The notes under the pieces were generated by a model that made no database searches, was not told where the DNA came from, and saw only the letters and a list, made by a program, of their open reading frames with translations. Source: Ustulina deusta (lineage: Eukaryota; Ascomycota; Sordariomycetes; Xylariales; Xylariaceae). From it: DNA of 64,000 bases. Below are positions 11,882 through 24,975 of the stretch, piece after piece. The stretch's first letter is position 1. The number at the start of each line of letters is the position of its first letter. The DNA lies in contig JAJNNX010000035.1 in NCBI GenBank assembly GCA_023159155.1, forward strand, positions 186,001 through 250,000, given 5' to 3'. The translations under genes and the position numbers were made by a program.

Positions 11882-13307
11882 TTAGGGTTCGGCCATGGTG
11901 TGCGTGTCAGCACCTTCGGTTCTTTTGCGCTTGCCCTCAGATTGCGCGTGGTGGAAGGTCTTCATGACATATTCGTATGTCATCATGGTCACCGTTGCTG
12001 CGGGCACCGCTCTCATCATGTTTACGCCCATGCCGGCGTAGAAAGCTCTCCAGCCCTCTTCCCTTAATATCGTGCGGAAAGTCATGACCACACCTTTGTA
12101 TTTGGGTTGAACACCGTTATTCTTAGTTCGGTTGGTCGGCTGTGACTGATTCCCAGAAGTGGACTCCGGAACCCCTAGGCCTTGAAGATATTCTACCCCG
12201 GGAGTTGGGCGTCGCTGCGTTTGTAGTCTTGTCCTGATTACCTCGTGCGGATATGTGGCCGAGCTCGCCATTATCTTCGATAATATCGAAGCTGATAGCA
12301 CGCCTAGCCAGTGGCTTTGCTGGCTGGAGTCTGTCATCTCTCCCATACCATGTCCCGTAAACTTCTTTCTCAAGAATTCATAGGCGGGGAACTGTACCGC
12401 AACGTGTGTGAGGCCAAGTAGCGCCGGTGTGAGGCCAGAATAGAAGGACAAGATGCCTTCGGACGAGTACATTTTGCGTGCTGCGTCAATTGTCGAATGA
12501 TAATGCCATGGGGAGTTGATAGTTGGTCTCGAGGTCGGGGTGTTACTCGATCTCGGGAACACCGACATCTCTCTGTTATAGCCACTCGAGGATTGTGACA
12601 TGAGCCGTGTCTTAATTACCCAGATCGGATTCGTCACTATCGTGCTGCTGGCTCCAGCAATGATTGATGACCAGAAGTTAATGGCGAATTGGTTGCGCAC
12701 TGGCCCACGGACTATGATTAATAGCTAGACTCTGGTTGTGGACTAGATGAGTGTCTAACTTACCGTGATGGTCTCCCATATACTTCTTGCTCTTATTGTA
12801 GACAGTAAACCAAACTGCCCAAGTCGGTAGGTAACCCAGGACAATGGGCCCCAGGCCCCGGTACAAGCCGCGAATGCCCTCCTCTCTCCATATGACGCCA
12901 GAGGTACCGACCAGACCAGAGTACACCTTGTGGTGGCCGACGTGCCTCCCCTTTGATATGGGTACGAAACCACCCTGAGCTTGTAACTTGGTCTTTATGA
13001 CATCGAGAGGGCATGTGACAACACCCGAGGTGAAGCCGCCAACAGCGCCAGCCAAGGCATTAAACTGTGTGTCTGAAGCACCTGCGGCCCATCTCTGCAG
13101 CGGCGTCAAGCCCTGCGAATCGTGAAAATCCATAGCGCTTATGGTAGGCGGCGTAAGTGAGCCGTGGCTTCCGTGATTGTGAGATTTTTCCGACGAACCG
13201 GTGTACGCGGCTGTCGAGGGAGTGCGGTGAGTGAAGGCCCCATATTCCGTCGTGTCGGAAGATGAAGATCCTTGGGGATGGCTCTCGGCTGCCTCGCCTT
13301 GAGACAT
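11882..13307 (-). CDS. Mitochondrial NAD+ carrier (Yia6/Yea6-like, SLC25 family)
   Basis: Exons 13307-12764 and 12699-11882 (64-nt intron) give 453 aa. All three mitochondrial-carrier repeats are visible with signature motifs: CPLDVIKTKLQAQ at about 99-111, NPIWVIKTRLM at about 205-215 and YPHEVIRTRLQTQ at about 331-342, with downstream EEG..LYRG / SEGILSFYSG / EEGWRAFYAG segments. The PIW variant in repeat two and the GLxPIVLGYLPTWAVWF stretch are typical of the yeast NAD+ transporters Yia6 and Yea6, which import NAD+ into the mitochondrial matrix. Oddities are a hydrophilic N-terminal extension of about 65 residues and loop insertions after repeat two and before the last repeat, both common in filamentous fungi. 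A pyrimidine carrier (Rim2-like) is the main alternative. The start is the first in-frame ATG; MDFHDSQGL at about residue 59 is a later option. Confidence 0.88.
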
Positions 13308-15164
13308 TCCCTCTTGAGCGGGCGGAGGGCCGGATCGGGCGTTTTGGGGCCTCTGGAGCTCGCAGGTCAGAGGCCCTCTTCAAGCGATTGTAAGAGGGTC
13401 GGACTTGGTCGAAGCTGGTCGGCGGAGCGGAAACCGATATGCGGAGTAAGGGGGCGTACGGTGGTCGCGTGCGCAGCAGAGAAAACCAAGGAGCGATTCG
13501 ACCCGCTGAAAAGAGATCTGGGCAGTATGGGACCGGAGGTGATGTGAGATTCGGAGATGTACAGAGAGATGCGGTGTGCTCGTGCGGTGTGCGGGGATGA
13601 CCCTCGCAAGTGCACCGTCGACACAATAACTACGGCCTATCGCATGCCATCGACATTCGCACAGGCAACTGGCTGACCCGGGATTCGGACTTGGAGCGGT
13701 GAGGCGGGCGGTCGGCGAGACGGTCGGTTGTGGACTCGTGGGAAAGACGGTGCGCGGCGGCGGACGGGAGAGGAGGGATAAAAGGGAACAGGAGAGAACA
13801 GAAGGAGTGCTCGGTGAGAGAGGTGAGAGTCTATGGTGAGAGGCGAGAGGTGAGAGGTGGATGGCGAATGGCGAATGGCGAATAGCGAGCTGTGAGTGGA
13901 TAATGTGTATTTAGTCTGCCGAGACTACGTGCAGGTAGTCAAGACTATTTGACTAGTATGCCAGACGCGAAGCAGACGAGAGAAAGAATACCGGAGCCGG
14001 GCTGCTGGTGCTCGGTGCTGGGAGCGGGTCTGCGCGAATAGGGTCTGCCTTCCTTGCACCCCTCCGGGCACGAAAGAAAGGCACGACTGGTGGGCGTGAT
14101 GACAGAGCAAACGACGATCCGGCAAACGAATGGCCAATATTGGGTGAGAGGGATTGGCCTCTGGCGGGTGCCGGCAGCTTGCGAAATCGGTGCAGATGAC
14201 GTGGGTGCAGTCGCTACAGGATCAGGAAACGAGCTGTTCTCGAGCGCCCGGAAAAGAGAGGCAATCAATGCTTGTGGGGGAGGTGCAAGAAAGACTGCTT
14301 TGTTGGATCGGTGGCTTGTCGAGAGACCGGGAGTCCCGTTGCTCGGCTCGGGGAATAATAAAGAACGTCAGTTACATCAGCGCTCGGGCAAGACGTGATT
14401 GCGGTATCTGTCGACATGTATCTGGTCTGACGTAGATAATGCAACTCGAATCGATGGCGCGGCGGAAGAACGGGGTGGTCCGATGGCTTGTTTGGTTGGC
14501 TTGTGTTGCACCTGTCTGGATAAGCCGTTACGCTGATCCGAGGAACGGGCACGTATGAGATGAGATTCTGAGCCACTCGTATGTTGTAGGTTTCGTCTCT
14601 TCTGTGCACGCCGCTAACTCGTGTACTATACACGAAAGCTGGCGACAAACGTGATTGCGGGAGTGGCCGATAAAGTTAGGTAGCTCTACTGTTGCATTTT
14701 GCATGCAGTTCACAAGGTTAATTTGTCTTCTACAGTAGATTCAATGAATGAGATTCCTATAAATCGGGATCAAAGTTTATAGTACAGCAGAGCCGTAAAA
14801 GCTCATCCACAAGGTGGGTAGGAGGTAGGTCATCAGGTGGGGATTCCACAGTCGAATTGAGACATTGGAACTGGTTGAGATAACAGACATGCAGCATTCA
14901 CCAAGGTACGGAAACACATATCTAGTCCCAATTAGGTTTGGACCTCTTTCAAAATACCTAGGTACCTACCGGGTAAGCTCTCTGGAAAAGGTATGCTTGA
15001 TCACATGACCTCTCTGCTTCGGCTGTAGCGTGCAAGGAGCGATTTTGTCCGGCAAACCAGACCAGCCGACGGCCTTGGATCGACGGCCAAAGCTCCCTCG
15101 ACCTCCAAACCCTCCCATCGCCATCGCCCTGACCGCGAACACCGCCCACCGCCCACCGCCCGCC
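13308..15164. promoter_or_regulatory. Divergent promoter region of the NAD+ carrier and qcr7
   Basis: The two flanking genes are transcribed away from this interval, and both products serve mitochondria, so shared control is possible but unproven. The part next to the carrier is GC-rich with GTGAGAG-like and ATGGCGA short repeats (13861-13888). The part just before the qcr7 ATG carries three ACCGCCC units (about 15141-15161). Long open frames here are GC-driven and lack domains. Confidence 0.55.
13861..13888. repeat. Four tandem 7-nt units (ATGGCGA)
   Basis: Three exact copies of ATGGCGA and one variant, ATAGCGA, lie end to end about 555 bases upstream of the NAD+ carrier ATG. Nearby GTGAGAG-type units suggest slippage-prone promoter DNA or clustered binding sites. 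Confidence 0.8.
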
Positions 15165-15885
15165 ATGTCGTACCCGAGTCTCGCCCCCTTTGTCGTGAAG
15201 CGCCCCTGGCTGCGCAACCTCCTCCAGCCTCTTGCCGGCTGGTACTCCAGCGCTGCCGGCTACCGTCAGCTCGGTCTTCGGTTCGTGCGCTCCGATATTC
15301 CCCTCCGATATTCCCCTCCGTCTGCATCCCGCCACCAATTCGAACGGCCTGTCCACTGGAAACCCACGCCCTCTTAGAGACGGCGCTTTTCTCCATGGCA
15401 GGCATTTCAATTGGTTACCGAGGTGCTGCCACGAGAACAATTGACACAATACTAACGAGCGGTTTTTTTTTCGCCATGCTAACAGAGCCGACGATTTGAT
15501 TGTCGAGGAGAACGAGGACGTTCTGAAGGCCCTGGGGCGCCTCGCTCCCAAGGAATCCTATGACCGTGTCTACCGACTGCGCCGCGCCATCCAGTGCAGT
15601 GTCACCCACAAGCTGCTGCCCAAGGACCAATGGACCAAGCCCGAGGAAGTACGTACAACCAATCATACTACCCATTCGACGCCTAGCCTATATAGGCAAC
15701 GGTGAGGCGAATGGGATGTTGGTCAAGCAGCATGAGACGAGAACCATGGCGAAGAGTTGGCGTGCTAACCATTGAAATGTGACATATAGGATGTCGCCTA
15801 CCTAACTCCCCTCATTGAGCAGATCCGCGCTGCCGAGAGCGAGAAGGAGTCGCTGGACTCATTGACCGTCGTCAAGGGTCACTAA
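15165..15885 (+). CDS. qcr7: Cytochrome bc1 complex subunit 7 (14 kDa)
   Basis: Exons 15165-15280, 15486-15648 and 15790-15885 give 124 aa, the usual length. Qcr7 is a nuclear-encoded, matrix-facing subunit of complex III (ubiquinol-cytochrome c reductase) needed for assembly around cytochrome b. Family landmarks are clear: [20 protein letters not shown] near the N-terminus, [13 protein letters not shown] across the first splice, and [19 protein letters not shown] followed by a W..P-E-E-DVAYL block. There is no cleavable presequence, as expected. The first intron begins GTTCGT, an unusual donor, and contains a 13-nt tandem duplication; reading through it would end the protein at 15377. The gene lies head-to-head with the mitochondrial NAD+ carrier. 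Confidence 0.95.
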
Positions 15886-17627
15886 ACCAAGTCAAGAGCA
15901 GACCAAGAAACGAATTCGCTGGATCACAAGCAAAGCCAAATTTTTTTTACAGCGCTGTAGAGAGAAACGCGGCCATGTCGGGAGGATGGAGGAAGTGAGG
16001 ATAGCTCCAGCCGAACTTGTACAAATAGCCACAACCCTGCATTAGAACAAGGCAAATAGAAGGAGGTTCTCTTTGTAACCATCTCAAGACCTCTACACAC
16101 CAACGGTCAAAGTATGTATCGTATACAAGAGCGCAGTTGTAATGGTCATGATTGTCGATTTGTACAGGACTTCCCGCGAATTCCTTGTTGCCGAAAACGA
16201 TGGGAATCTTCCCTTTCGACTCATATACTATTACACTCTCCCAAATTGATATATATATACTGGACTCGCCACCAGAATACGTAAACCTAACAGGGTGACC
16301 TCATGATCCTTCAGCCCAACTTAGTTCTACCCCGTTCTATTTTGGTGTGTGCTGTTCAGGTTTTCCGTCTTTAGCCACCAATGCACATTCGCCATGCTAC
16401 TAAAAAATAAAAATAAAAATAAAAATAAAAAAAGAAGGGGGGGGATTAGCACATGGCAAGTTGTGAGATTATATAAATATGTCTCCCATCCCTTGACGAC
16501 CGCCGGTGGGAGAAGAGAATTATATGCTGTAGCTTATTACTTGGTAACCACTTTTTACAGATAATTTCGAATTACTCCTATGAGCAATGAAAAAGAGACA
16601 AGTGAGCTTGTGAGAATTATGCTCGGGCAGCAGCCCCCCCCCTCATCTCACAGGGGCCGCCGGATTTCCATAGTTACCCAGAGCATGTTACTCTGTCCTC
16701 ACTCAACTACCATGGTTCTCATCGTGGCAATAAATGTATTGTCATATCCCTCGTCTGTAATGCTCTCCTAGATACCCTCCTCGACCCGTAAAGATAAGCT
16801 CGCTTTGACCTAAATTATATGTATGTAGAGTATGTCAGCATTATGGGAAAAAGTCATGATCTGTATCTACGAGACTGCGCTGGTCTCCAGCAGTTCTTTA
16901 TCCACGAATACCGCGACCGATAGAACAGGATGATATATATTAGTCGTTTTCTTCTACACTCATACACATCGCAGAAACCTTCCGGCGACGTTGAGACCGG
17001 GCCGGGCACCCTTCAAGATCGGAGAGCCCATTGCGCACCCCTCTATTACACCCCCCTGCCATTGCGCCATCCATATTTCCAGAAGTTATCACCACCATGC
17101 TGCTCAGGACCCATCAACAAGAGGCTCGTAACAACATACTCGTTCCGGGTGTTATGAACGAGGGGACCAACAAACCCCGACCAAAACTCATCAGCGATGC
17201 GACGCATTGCTAGACAGATTGAAATAATGGCAACCCTTATTCAAGCATTTGACTATCTAGCCCGATCAGCTTGAATGAGTGCTCATTTTACACGCCGTGG
17301 TTCTATCCAGTGGCTTGCCTGCAACGACTTCGCTGAAGCTGTCCCTTGAGGCTGGTAGCAAACAAAAACGATGAAACCATGAACCTCCGCCGTTCCCCAA
17401 CTCCTCTTAGTCGGATATAAAGCCGAAATATCTAGGGGCCTATGCAGTGTGCAAGTGAGGCGCTTATCGTGACTTCTCGTACAATAATGGGTATGTTCTG
17501 AAAATGCTATGAAGATGGATTGCCCATGACTGTCCGACATAATCGATACAATAATGAGGCTAGATGGACGGAAAGACGCGAAAATATATGCGGAAAAGTT
17601 GTGTCGGAAAGGACGTGTTCCATTCAA
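15886..17627. other. Intergenic, tail-to-tail region
   Basis: This lies between the 3' ends of qcr7 and the Anp1-like gene. It contains an A-rich (AAAAAT)n tract at about 16402-16433 followed by eight or more G residues. Open frames are under 115 codons and none has recognisable features. Confidence 0.6.
16402..16433. repeat. (AAAAAT)n microsatellite
   Basis: About four repeats of a hexanucleotide A5T-type unit lie in the convergent intergenic region downstream of qcr7. Confidence 0.8.
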
Positions 17628-19142
<1,515 letters not shown>

Positions 19143-21671
19143 GGTGAGCTTCTCAGGTAACCCGCGGCACCACTCCAAATGTATATGAGAGCGCTCGGTG
19201 TGATCGTACTGGCAGTCGTGGTTGCGGCGGGCGCGCGTCTAGGTCGAGAGAACTGTAGGTCGTCTCGGTGCGGTGCGAATCGGGAAGAGAGAAGCGATCG
19301 GAGGGTTCGGGTTTGGGTTTCGCATGAAAACACGATGGCGAAAGCAGAGGCTGGCTGACAGCAGCCGTTAGGATCGGGAGTGGATGTCGTCAGAGCGCGC
19401 GATTGCAGGTTGCAGTGCGAAGAGGGTGGCGATCGGCGGCCGGACTTGTCTCGTCTCGAGATTGAATCGCGATGTCGGGTTTGCGTATTAGGATCGAGGG
19501 CGGACAGAGGAGTTATTAATATAAGATTGTGACAAAAATAAAAAAGTTTGGCCGTCGAGCTCTATTGACCGGTATGTGCGCAGGGTGATGGGATGGATGG
19601 GTGGATGGTTAAATCTTATTTGACAGCCGAGCCCGTCAAGATGGCCGTAGGGATGCAATAACTGGAGCAAGAAGAGGCTTGGACAAAATGAAAAAGAGGC
19701 TTCGCACTGAGATGCTAGCTAGGTCGGGTATTTTGTGACCATGGGCTGAGGTTTCGAAGGTTGAGGGAAGAGACAAGACAGATGAAGGGAGCCCCAAATT
19801 TACAATCTAGCACCTGTCAACCTAGGTAGTTAGATGGGTACGTTCTTAAGATGAGATGCATCCAGAACCTCCATGGTACCCTACTGAAGTGTTGGCGAGA
19901 TCATGGTCACAAAGTGGGTGCGGCCTGTAGGTCGTTACCTAGGGACCCGGTCTACATTCACCCACTAGAACAAAATCAGGGGAAGATGGAGAAATACAGG
20001 TTTACCCAGTGTACAGCAGGTGGTACACTGCTTCAGCAAGGCTAGGTGTATAGGTACCTTGCCTGCGGGCACGCTTGGTACCTCATATGATTTTGCAGCA
20101 TCAGGTTAGGTGCCTTACCTACGAGATAGATTGGAAGGACATGGATTTCGCCCGGGGAGATAAGCATCCGATAACAGGTACATTTATCCATCTATGTACC
20201 TACTTACCCGTTTGCAGTAGGTATCTCCTGTGTGTACCTACCTATTAGTAGGTACATGAATGTGCCACTTCATTAGACTTCATGTTATTGATTTCAGCCC
20301 ACCCTAGTGCGCTACAGTTGATTAGGTATGTAGACACAGGAAAGAAATCGACAGGACCAGAATAGAAATAGCTGCCTATTAAGCACCTTCTGTTTAGACT
20401 ATATATAAACATAAAAGTGGCATTTTTCCGCTCGAACTTTGACTCTAAAAACCACATGTGTGTACAGCCGCATCACTATCTACAGCAATTGGCGAGAGTA
20501 ATGCTAAGATAACTTGGAAGTAAGTACTTACCTGTACAAGTGTAGATAGTACTGTACCTAGGTAGTAGTAAGATATAGTTGCATTGCATGTGCTGAGGTG
20601 CAACCGTGTCTAAAATCTCGTGTTAGACGACCTAGCCGCAGCTTGCTTCCATCCAGGAGTGATCTATTATCAGTTAGTAAATACCTACATGTCTTCCCTA
20701 GATGTATCTATCCTCTCCAGCCTAAATAACCTCAAGTGACACCTTAAATCCGGTGGAAATTGTCAAGTACTATTATAGTAAAATTATTACTAGCGTAATT
20801 TTCATTACCGATTCACCGGTATATACAGTAGCTATACAGTACAATCTATGAGTGTCACAAGGCCTGTGGGGTTTACAACTTTTAATATTACTGCCGGGAA
20901 CCTATGCTCCTTAGGGCAGTACCTAAAACTACCACATATCATCAAATATTAATGCCCATCCGTTTATATTCTTCTTTTATATATTTAATCTGTTATCTGT
21001 TGCTGAAGTTATTAAGATCTAACTACCTGAGTTACCTTGCGAGCAGGTGTTTCTAGTGTATACCTGTAGCTTCAAACCCACTTTGTTTAAACTTTGCACT
21101 AGCTACCTTAGGTACCTACCTACGGTACCGACTTACTGTAAAGTGCCTATATATATCTACAATGTACCTAAGTAAGATTTCGATAGCCAAGGTAAAACTC
21201 AAAAGCTATGTACCCAAGTTGCAAAAATCAAATTGCATATGTTTATTGTTTCTCGACAACAAATGCACATCTACGACCTAGGTATGTGTCTGCTTGCTAG
21301 ACGGGTTAGATTGGAAAAAGATCGCCAAGTCACCGAGCTGACAAGACAAGGGCGCAACACTGGTGTGCCTATCTTAGGTAGATAGCTGCAGGATTCAAGA
21401 GCCTATCTAGTGCGGAGAGCCATTACTACCTACTTAGGAGTACGGAGTACAGGGTGCAACTCTTATGACTAACATCCATTGATGCCATCTAAGAACAGAC
21501 TTCAATATAGTTAATGAGAAATGGCACCGCGACTTCGAATTCTCTCAATCAAATCCCGTCCCTCTCCAACTCCTATTCATAGAAGAAGAAGAAGAAGAAA
21601 CAGGGAAGGGGGAAATGTATATATAATGGCTTAGTGAACTCACTTCCTCGTCGCTAAAGCAAGCTGCCTAG
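19143..21671. promoter_or_regulatory. Divergent intergenic region between anp1 and mag1
   Basis: Both flanking genes point outward, so their promoters lie here. The middle part (about 19800-21430) is unusually dense in TACCTA/TAGGTA/GGTACC words. A GAA-rich tract (about 21582-21600) and a TATA box (21618-21627) precede mag1. No open frame is convincing. Confidence 0.6.
21618..21627 (+). promoter_or_regulatory. TATA box of mag1
   Basis: The sequence TATATATAAT lies 45-54 bases before the first mag1 ATG (21672). Initiation usually falls 30-60 bases or so downstream of a TATA box in filamentous fungi, so the leader before the first ATG would be very short. That would favour leaky scanning to the second in-frame ATG at 21969. 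Confidence 0.55.
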
Positions 21672-23340
21672 ATGTCTGTCACTCTTCCCACCTCTCAGCC
21701 TCTGTCACTCCTTGAATCACGGCTCTCAAATCACGTCTTCACCACAACAGCAACACCTCCCCTTTTCCGTCTCGGGAAAGCCTCATTCCGCGCAATCCAA
21801 CCCCTGAACTGGCGTCTGAGTGGAACATTCAAAACTGTCGAGCTACGTGGCGGATCACTTCGACCTACGCCCGCAGTCGCCACGTCCCGGTCTTATTCCA
21901 GACATCCTCGAGGACTCACACCTCACTCTGCAGTTAGCCAGGCCTTCAAGTCCCAGCTAGTAGCAAATATGTCGACACGTAGATCGGCGCGGTTAATCGC
22001 CGCCTCAGAGCTCGCCTCCTCGTCCTCATCCTCATCGGCAACGGCGCCAGCACCATCTCCTGTTCCGGTGCAAAGGGGACGCAAGAGAAAGACAGGGACA
22101 GACGCAGAGCCGAATGGGGTAGCCAAGGAACCCTCCGCAGAAGAGCCCCCAGTATCCAACAAGCGGCGTGGACAGAGGGCCAGCACGCCGCCTCCACCAA
22201 CCCCAACACCGAGCAGCGCGAAGCTAATGGGAGGGCCTTCCGCTCCAGGCGTCCCCACCTATGCAACTCCGCCGAGAAAGGAGCCGCGGGCGGCAGTCGT
22301 GCATCGGCTCGCAGACGCGAATGTTACGCTTGCCACCCTCCTATCTCCGGAGACGTCGCGAGTTGTGACCAGCACTAGGGCGAGCCGGAAGCCCAGGAGA
22401 CCCTCTCCCTCCGCGTCGCCTGTGCAACAACAACCTCCGCAAGCCCCCGACCCCGAGGTGGCCGCGACAGCGAATCTCCTCGAGGAAGGGAACGAATTTC
22501 TTATTTCGGTAGATCCGCGGATGCGGCCGCTTGTCGAGAACCACCATTGTCGGATCTTCTCGCCCGAGGGGCTAGCGGAACAGGTCGATCCCTTCGAGGC
22601 CTTGTGCAGCGGGATCATCTCGCAGCAGGTCTCGGGCGCCGCCGCAAAGTCGATAAAGAAGAGATTCGTTGATTTATTCTTCACACGCGAGCGCAGCCCA
22701 GAGCCTGGGGAGGAACAATCCGGGGGCGAGGACGAAGACGACGGGCAGGCCGAGAAGCGCCGGTTCCCAGTTCCCTCACTAGTCGTCGACATGCCACTCG
22801 AACAACTGCGCACGGCAGGGCTCTCCCAGCGCAAGGCCGAGTACGTATCTGGCCTGGCCGAGAAATTCGTGTGTGGTGAGTTGTCGGCAGTAGATCTCGC
22901 CAACGCACCATACGAAGAGGTCATAGAACGACTTACAGCAGTGCGCGGCCTTGGCCTTTGGTCCGCTGAGATGTTCGCGTGCTTCGGGCTGAAGCGTGTA
23001 GACGTCTTTTCTCTCGGCGATCTAGGCGTTCAGCGAGGCATGGCCGCCTTTGTTGGTCGAGACGTCGCCAAACTTAAAAGCAAGGGTGGGAAATTCAAGT
23101 ATATGAGCGAAGCTGAAATGAAAGAGATTTCGGACAGGTTTAAGCCATACAGAAGTCTCTTTATGTGGTACAGTAAGTAACTCTCTCTCTCTCTCTCTTT
23201 TCAGCCACTTTCGGAGTATCAGAGCTCTTTTTTCAGGCCATACTCATATCTTAGAAGCTTCCTATGTTCAATAACGGTTACTAACTCCGAGTGTTGCAGT
23301 GTGGCGCGTCGAGGAAACGGATATTAGCACGATGGAGTAA
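21672..23340 (+). CDS. mag1: DNA-3-methyladenine glycosylase (HhH-GPD, AlkA/Mag1 type)
   Basis: Exons 21672-23172 and 23300-23340 give 513 aa. The enzyme removes alkylated purines (3-methyladenine and similar) to start base-excision repair. The catalytic half (about residues 270-513) has the FEALCSGIISQQVSG opening, a helix-hairpin-helix LTAVRGLGLWSAEMF (421-435) and the G/PD loop with catalytic Asp450 in SLGDLGVQRG. The splice restores the family ending MWYMWRVEE. The N-terminal half is low-complexity. The first 99 residues are rich in Ser, Thr and Arg with almost no acidic residues, like a mitochondrial presequence. A second in-frame ATG at 21969 (MSTRRSARL) would give a 414-aa form keeping the RGRKRK nuclear-type signal. 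The intron carries a (CT)n tract right after the donor. Confidence 0.92.
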
Positions 23341-24033
23341 GCTTTATGGCGAGATGAGGACAACGCTTAAGTAATGTTGTATGATACTAGCCTCTGTTAG
23401 ATTAGAGCTATACCTGATGATTGAGTCGTGCTATTACAATACAAGAAGATCACATTCAGTAATTTCTCGAGACGAAATTGACATGACCTGAATCAACGCT
23501 GGAAATTCGTACTATTAGAGGATAACAGAGTAGCGTAGAACAATAACTCAATTCAGATGAAAGAGCACTCAAATCATAAATATAAGTTGAGATTTTTACA
23601 CCCTTTTCTATTCTGAATTCCAAGCGTTGTTACTCAGGATGAGTTCGGCCACCTCACTTTTATACCTACCGGTGTGTTCAACGACCATTGGGCTCTTAGT
23701 AAGATATCGCCGGGACACGACTAACTAAGAATCCATATGTGACGTAAATAATATTTTTTTCACCAAGACTGTTGATCCTCTAGTGAATCTACAGATCTCC
23801 CCGATCCTCGCCATAAGTATACTTTTCCGGTTTCTGCCCTTACGAGTACGATCTGGCGGTGTAGTATACCAGATCGCAGGAGAGAACGTATTGCTGACCC
23901 TGCATACTCGTACCCAACTCGGACGACGAGATTCTTTGATATGTCTTTTCTTCGATGTTGATATCGAAGCTTGGGTTCGGTGAAGTCAGCTGCGCCGACC
24001 TTGTTTCGGTATATACCCTCTCTGCTCCTCCCG

Positions 24034-24060
24034 ATATATATATATCTCTCTCTCTCTCTT
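24034..24060. repeat. (AT)n-(CT)n compound microsatellite
   Basis: About six AT units run directly into eight to nine CT units; the AGAGAGG that follows could pair with the CT run. Confidence 0.8.
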
Positions 24061-24874
24061 CTAGAGAGGGGAAGGGAGGGTGAGTTGGGTGAAGGGTACG
24101 AGATTAGACGAGAGGATAATTTCCTGTAGTCAATGTGAACACGCATTCTCATCGGGGCGCGAAAATATCAAATAATCATGTAGAAATAGCTCAGTGTCGT
24201 TAATAACCCTCTTTATGATGTAAAGTTGCGAGCCGGAATACGGCACAAAAAAAAAAAGAAAAGAAAAGCATTTCTTCCATGGGAACTGCAAAGCGCAATG
24301 TCGGCCTATACGTCCGTCACATTGTTCGGGAGCAAAAATAAGACCGCAAGCTAAGATGAAGCCCAGAGATCTACGGCAAGATCCTCCGTAATGCCTGGGG
24401 GCTATTAGTCAACATCCTGACTGAACGGCTCCATGCCGGAGCATATGAGGCGGGCTTGTTTCCGGAATAAGGACCGCGTTGGAGAGAGGACGCGTGGATT
24501 TGATACCACATATCCTGCATCTTCCACTCTAGGACTGAAACCCGCCTTTTCCCCCTTGTTAGGGTGAACTTATACCCGGGGCTACCGATATCCTCGGCGA
24601 GATTGGAAGTTCAAACGACACTCGGGATAAAACATGCCAACTAAGGTGAACTTTACCACACGAGCCAGACTTGGTTACCAATGCGCAATTGTTGATCATT
24701 GAAGAAAAGTAGGTAGGCACTAGACAGGCAAGTATTATCTCATACCAATATAGGGATCACCTTTAATCTATCTCCATATGCATTCTGCTAGGGGTAAGGT
24801 TACAACCGCCAGCGAATCTGGAATGTGGTCTAGATGGGATGCAAGACGGATTAAATTATGATGCCTACGGGCTC

Positions 24875-24886
24875 GATATATATATG
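24875..24886 (+). promoter_or_regulatory. Probable TATA element of the esterase gene
   Basis: GATATATATATG lies about 90 bases before the esterase ATG at 24976, a usual distance for a filamentous-fungal TATA element with a short leader. Confidence 0.4.
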
Positions 24887-24975
24887 CTAGATACTCGCCC
24901 GACCAGACTTGACGTGCTGCCCAAGGACACCGCATCGAACCGTGACCTTCCTTTCTCACAATTAATCAGTTGACA

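Larger units (their letters stand above)
23341..24975. other. Intergenic, mag1 3' flank and esterase promoter
   Basis: No gene is supported. The region contains an (AT)n-(CT)n microsatellite at about 24034-24060, an A-rich tract near 24246-24268, CTGGGG and CCCGGGG sites resembling the SYGGRG CreA consensus (near 24396 and 24577), and a TATA-like ATATATATAT near 24877. The open frames at 23760-24152 lie over the microsatellite and look spurious. Confidence 0.55.

Noticed and set aside
15030..15377. 115-codon frame starting upstream of qcr7
   Set aside because: It is the qcr7 exon 1 frame read through intron 1; the family sequence resumes only after splicing to 15486.
22259..22924. 221-codon minus-strand frame
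   Set aside because: Antisense to the GC-rich exon of the DNA glycosylase; low-complexity, no domain.
24021..24080. Possible hairpin regulator formed by CT and AG tracts
   Set aside because: Pairing is limited to simple repeat sequence and the location between genes gives it no evident target.
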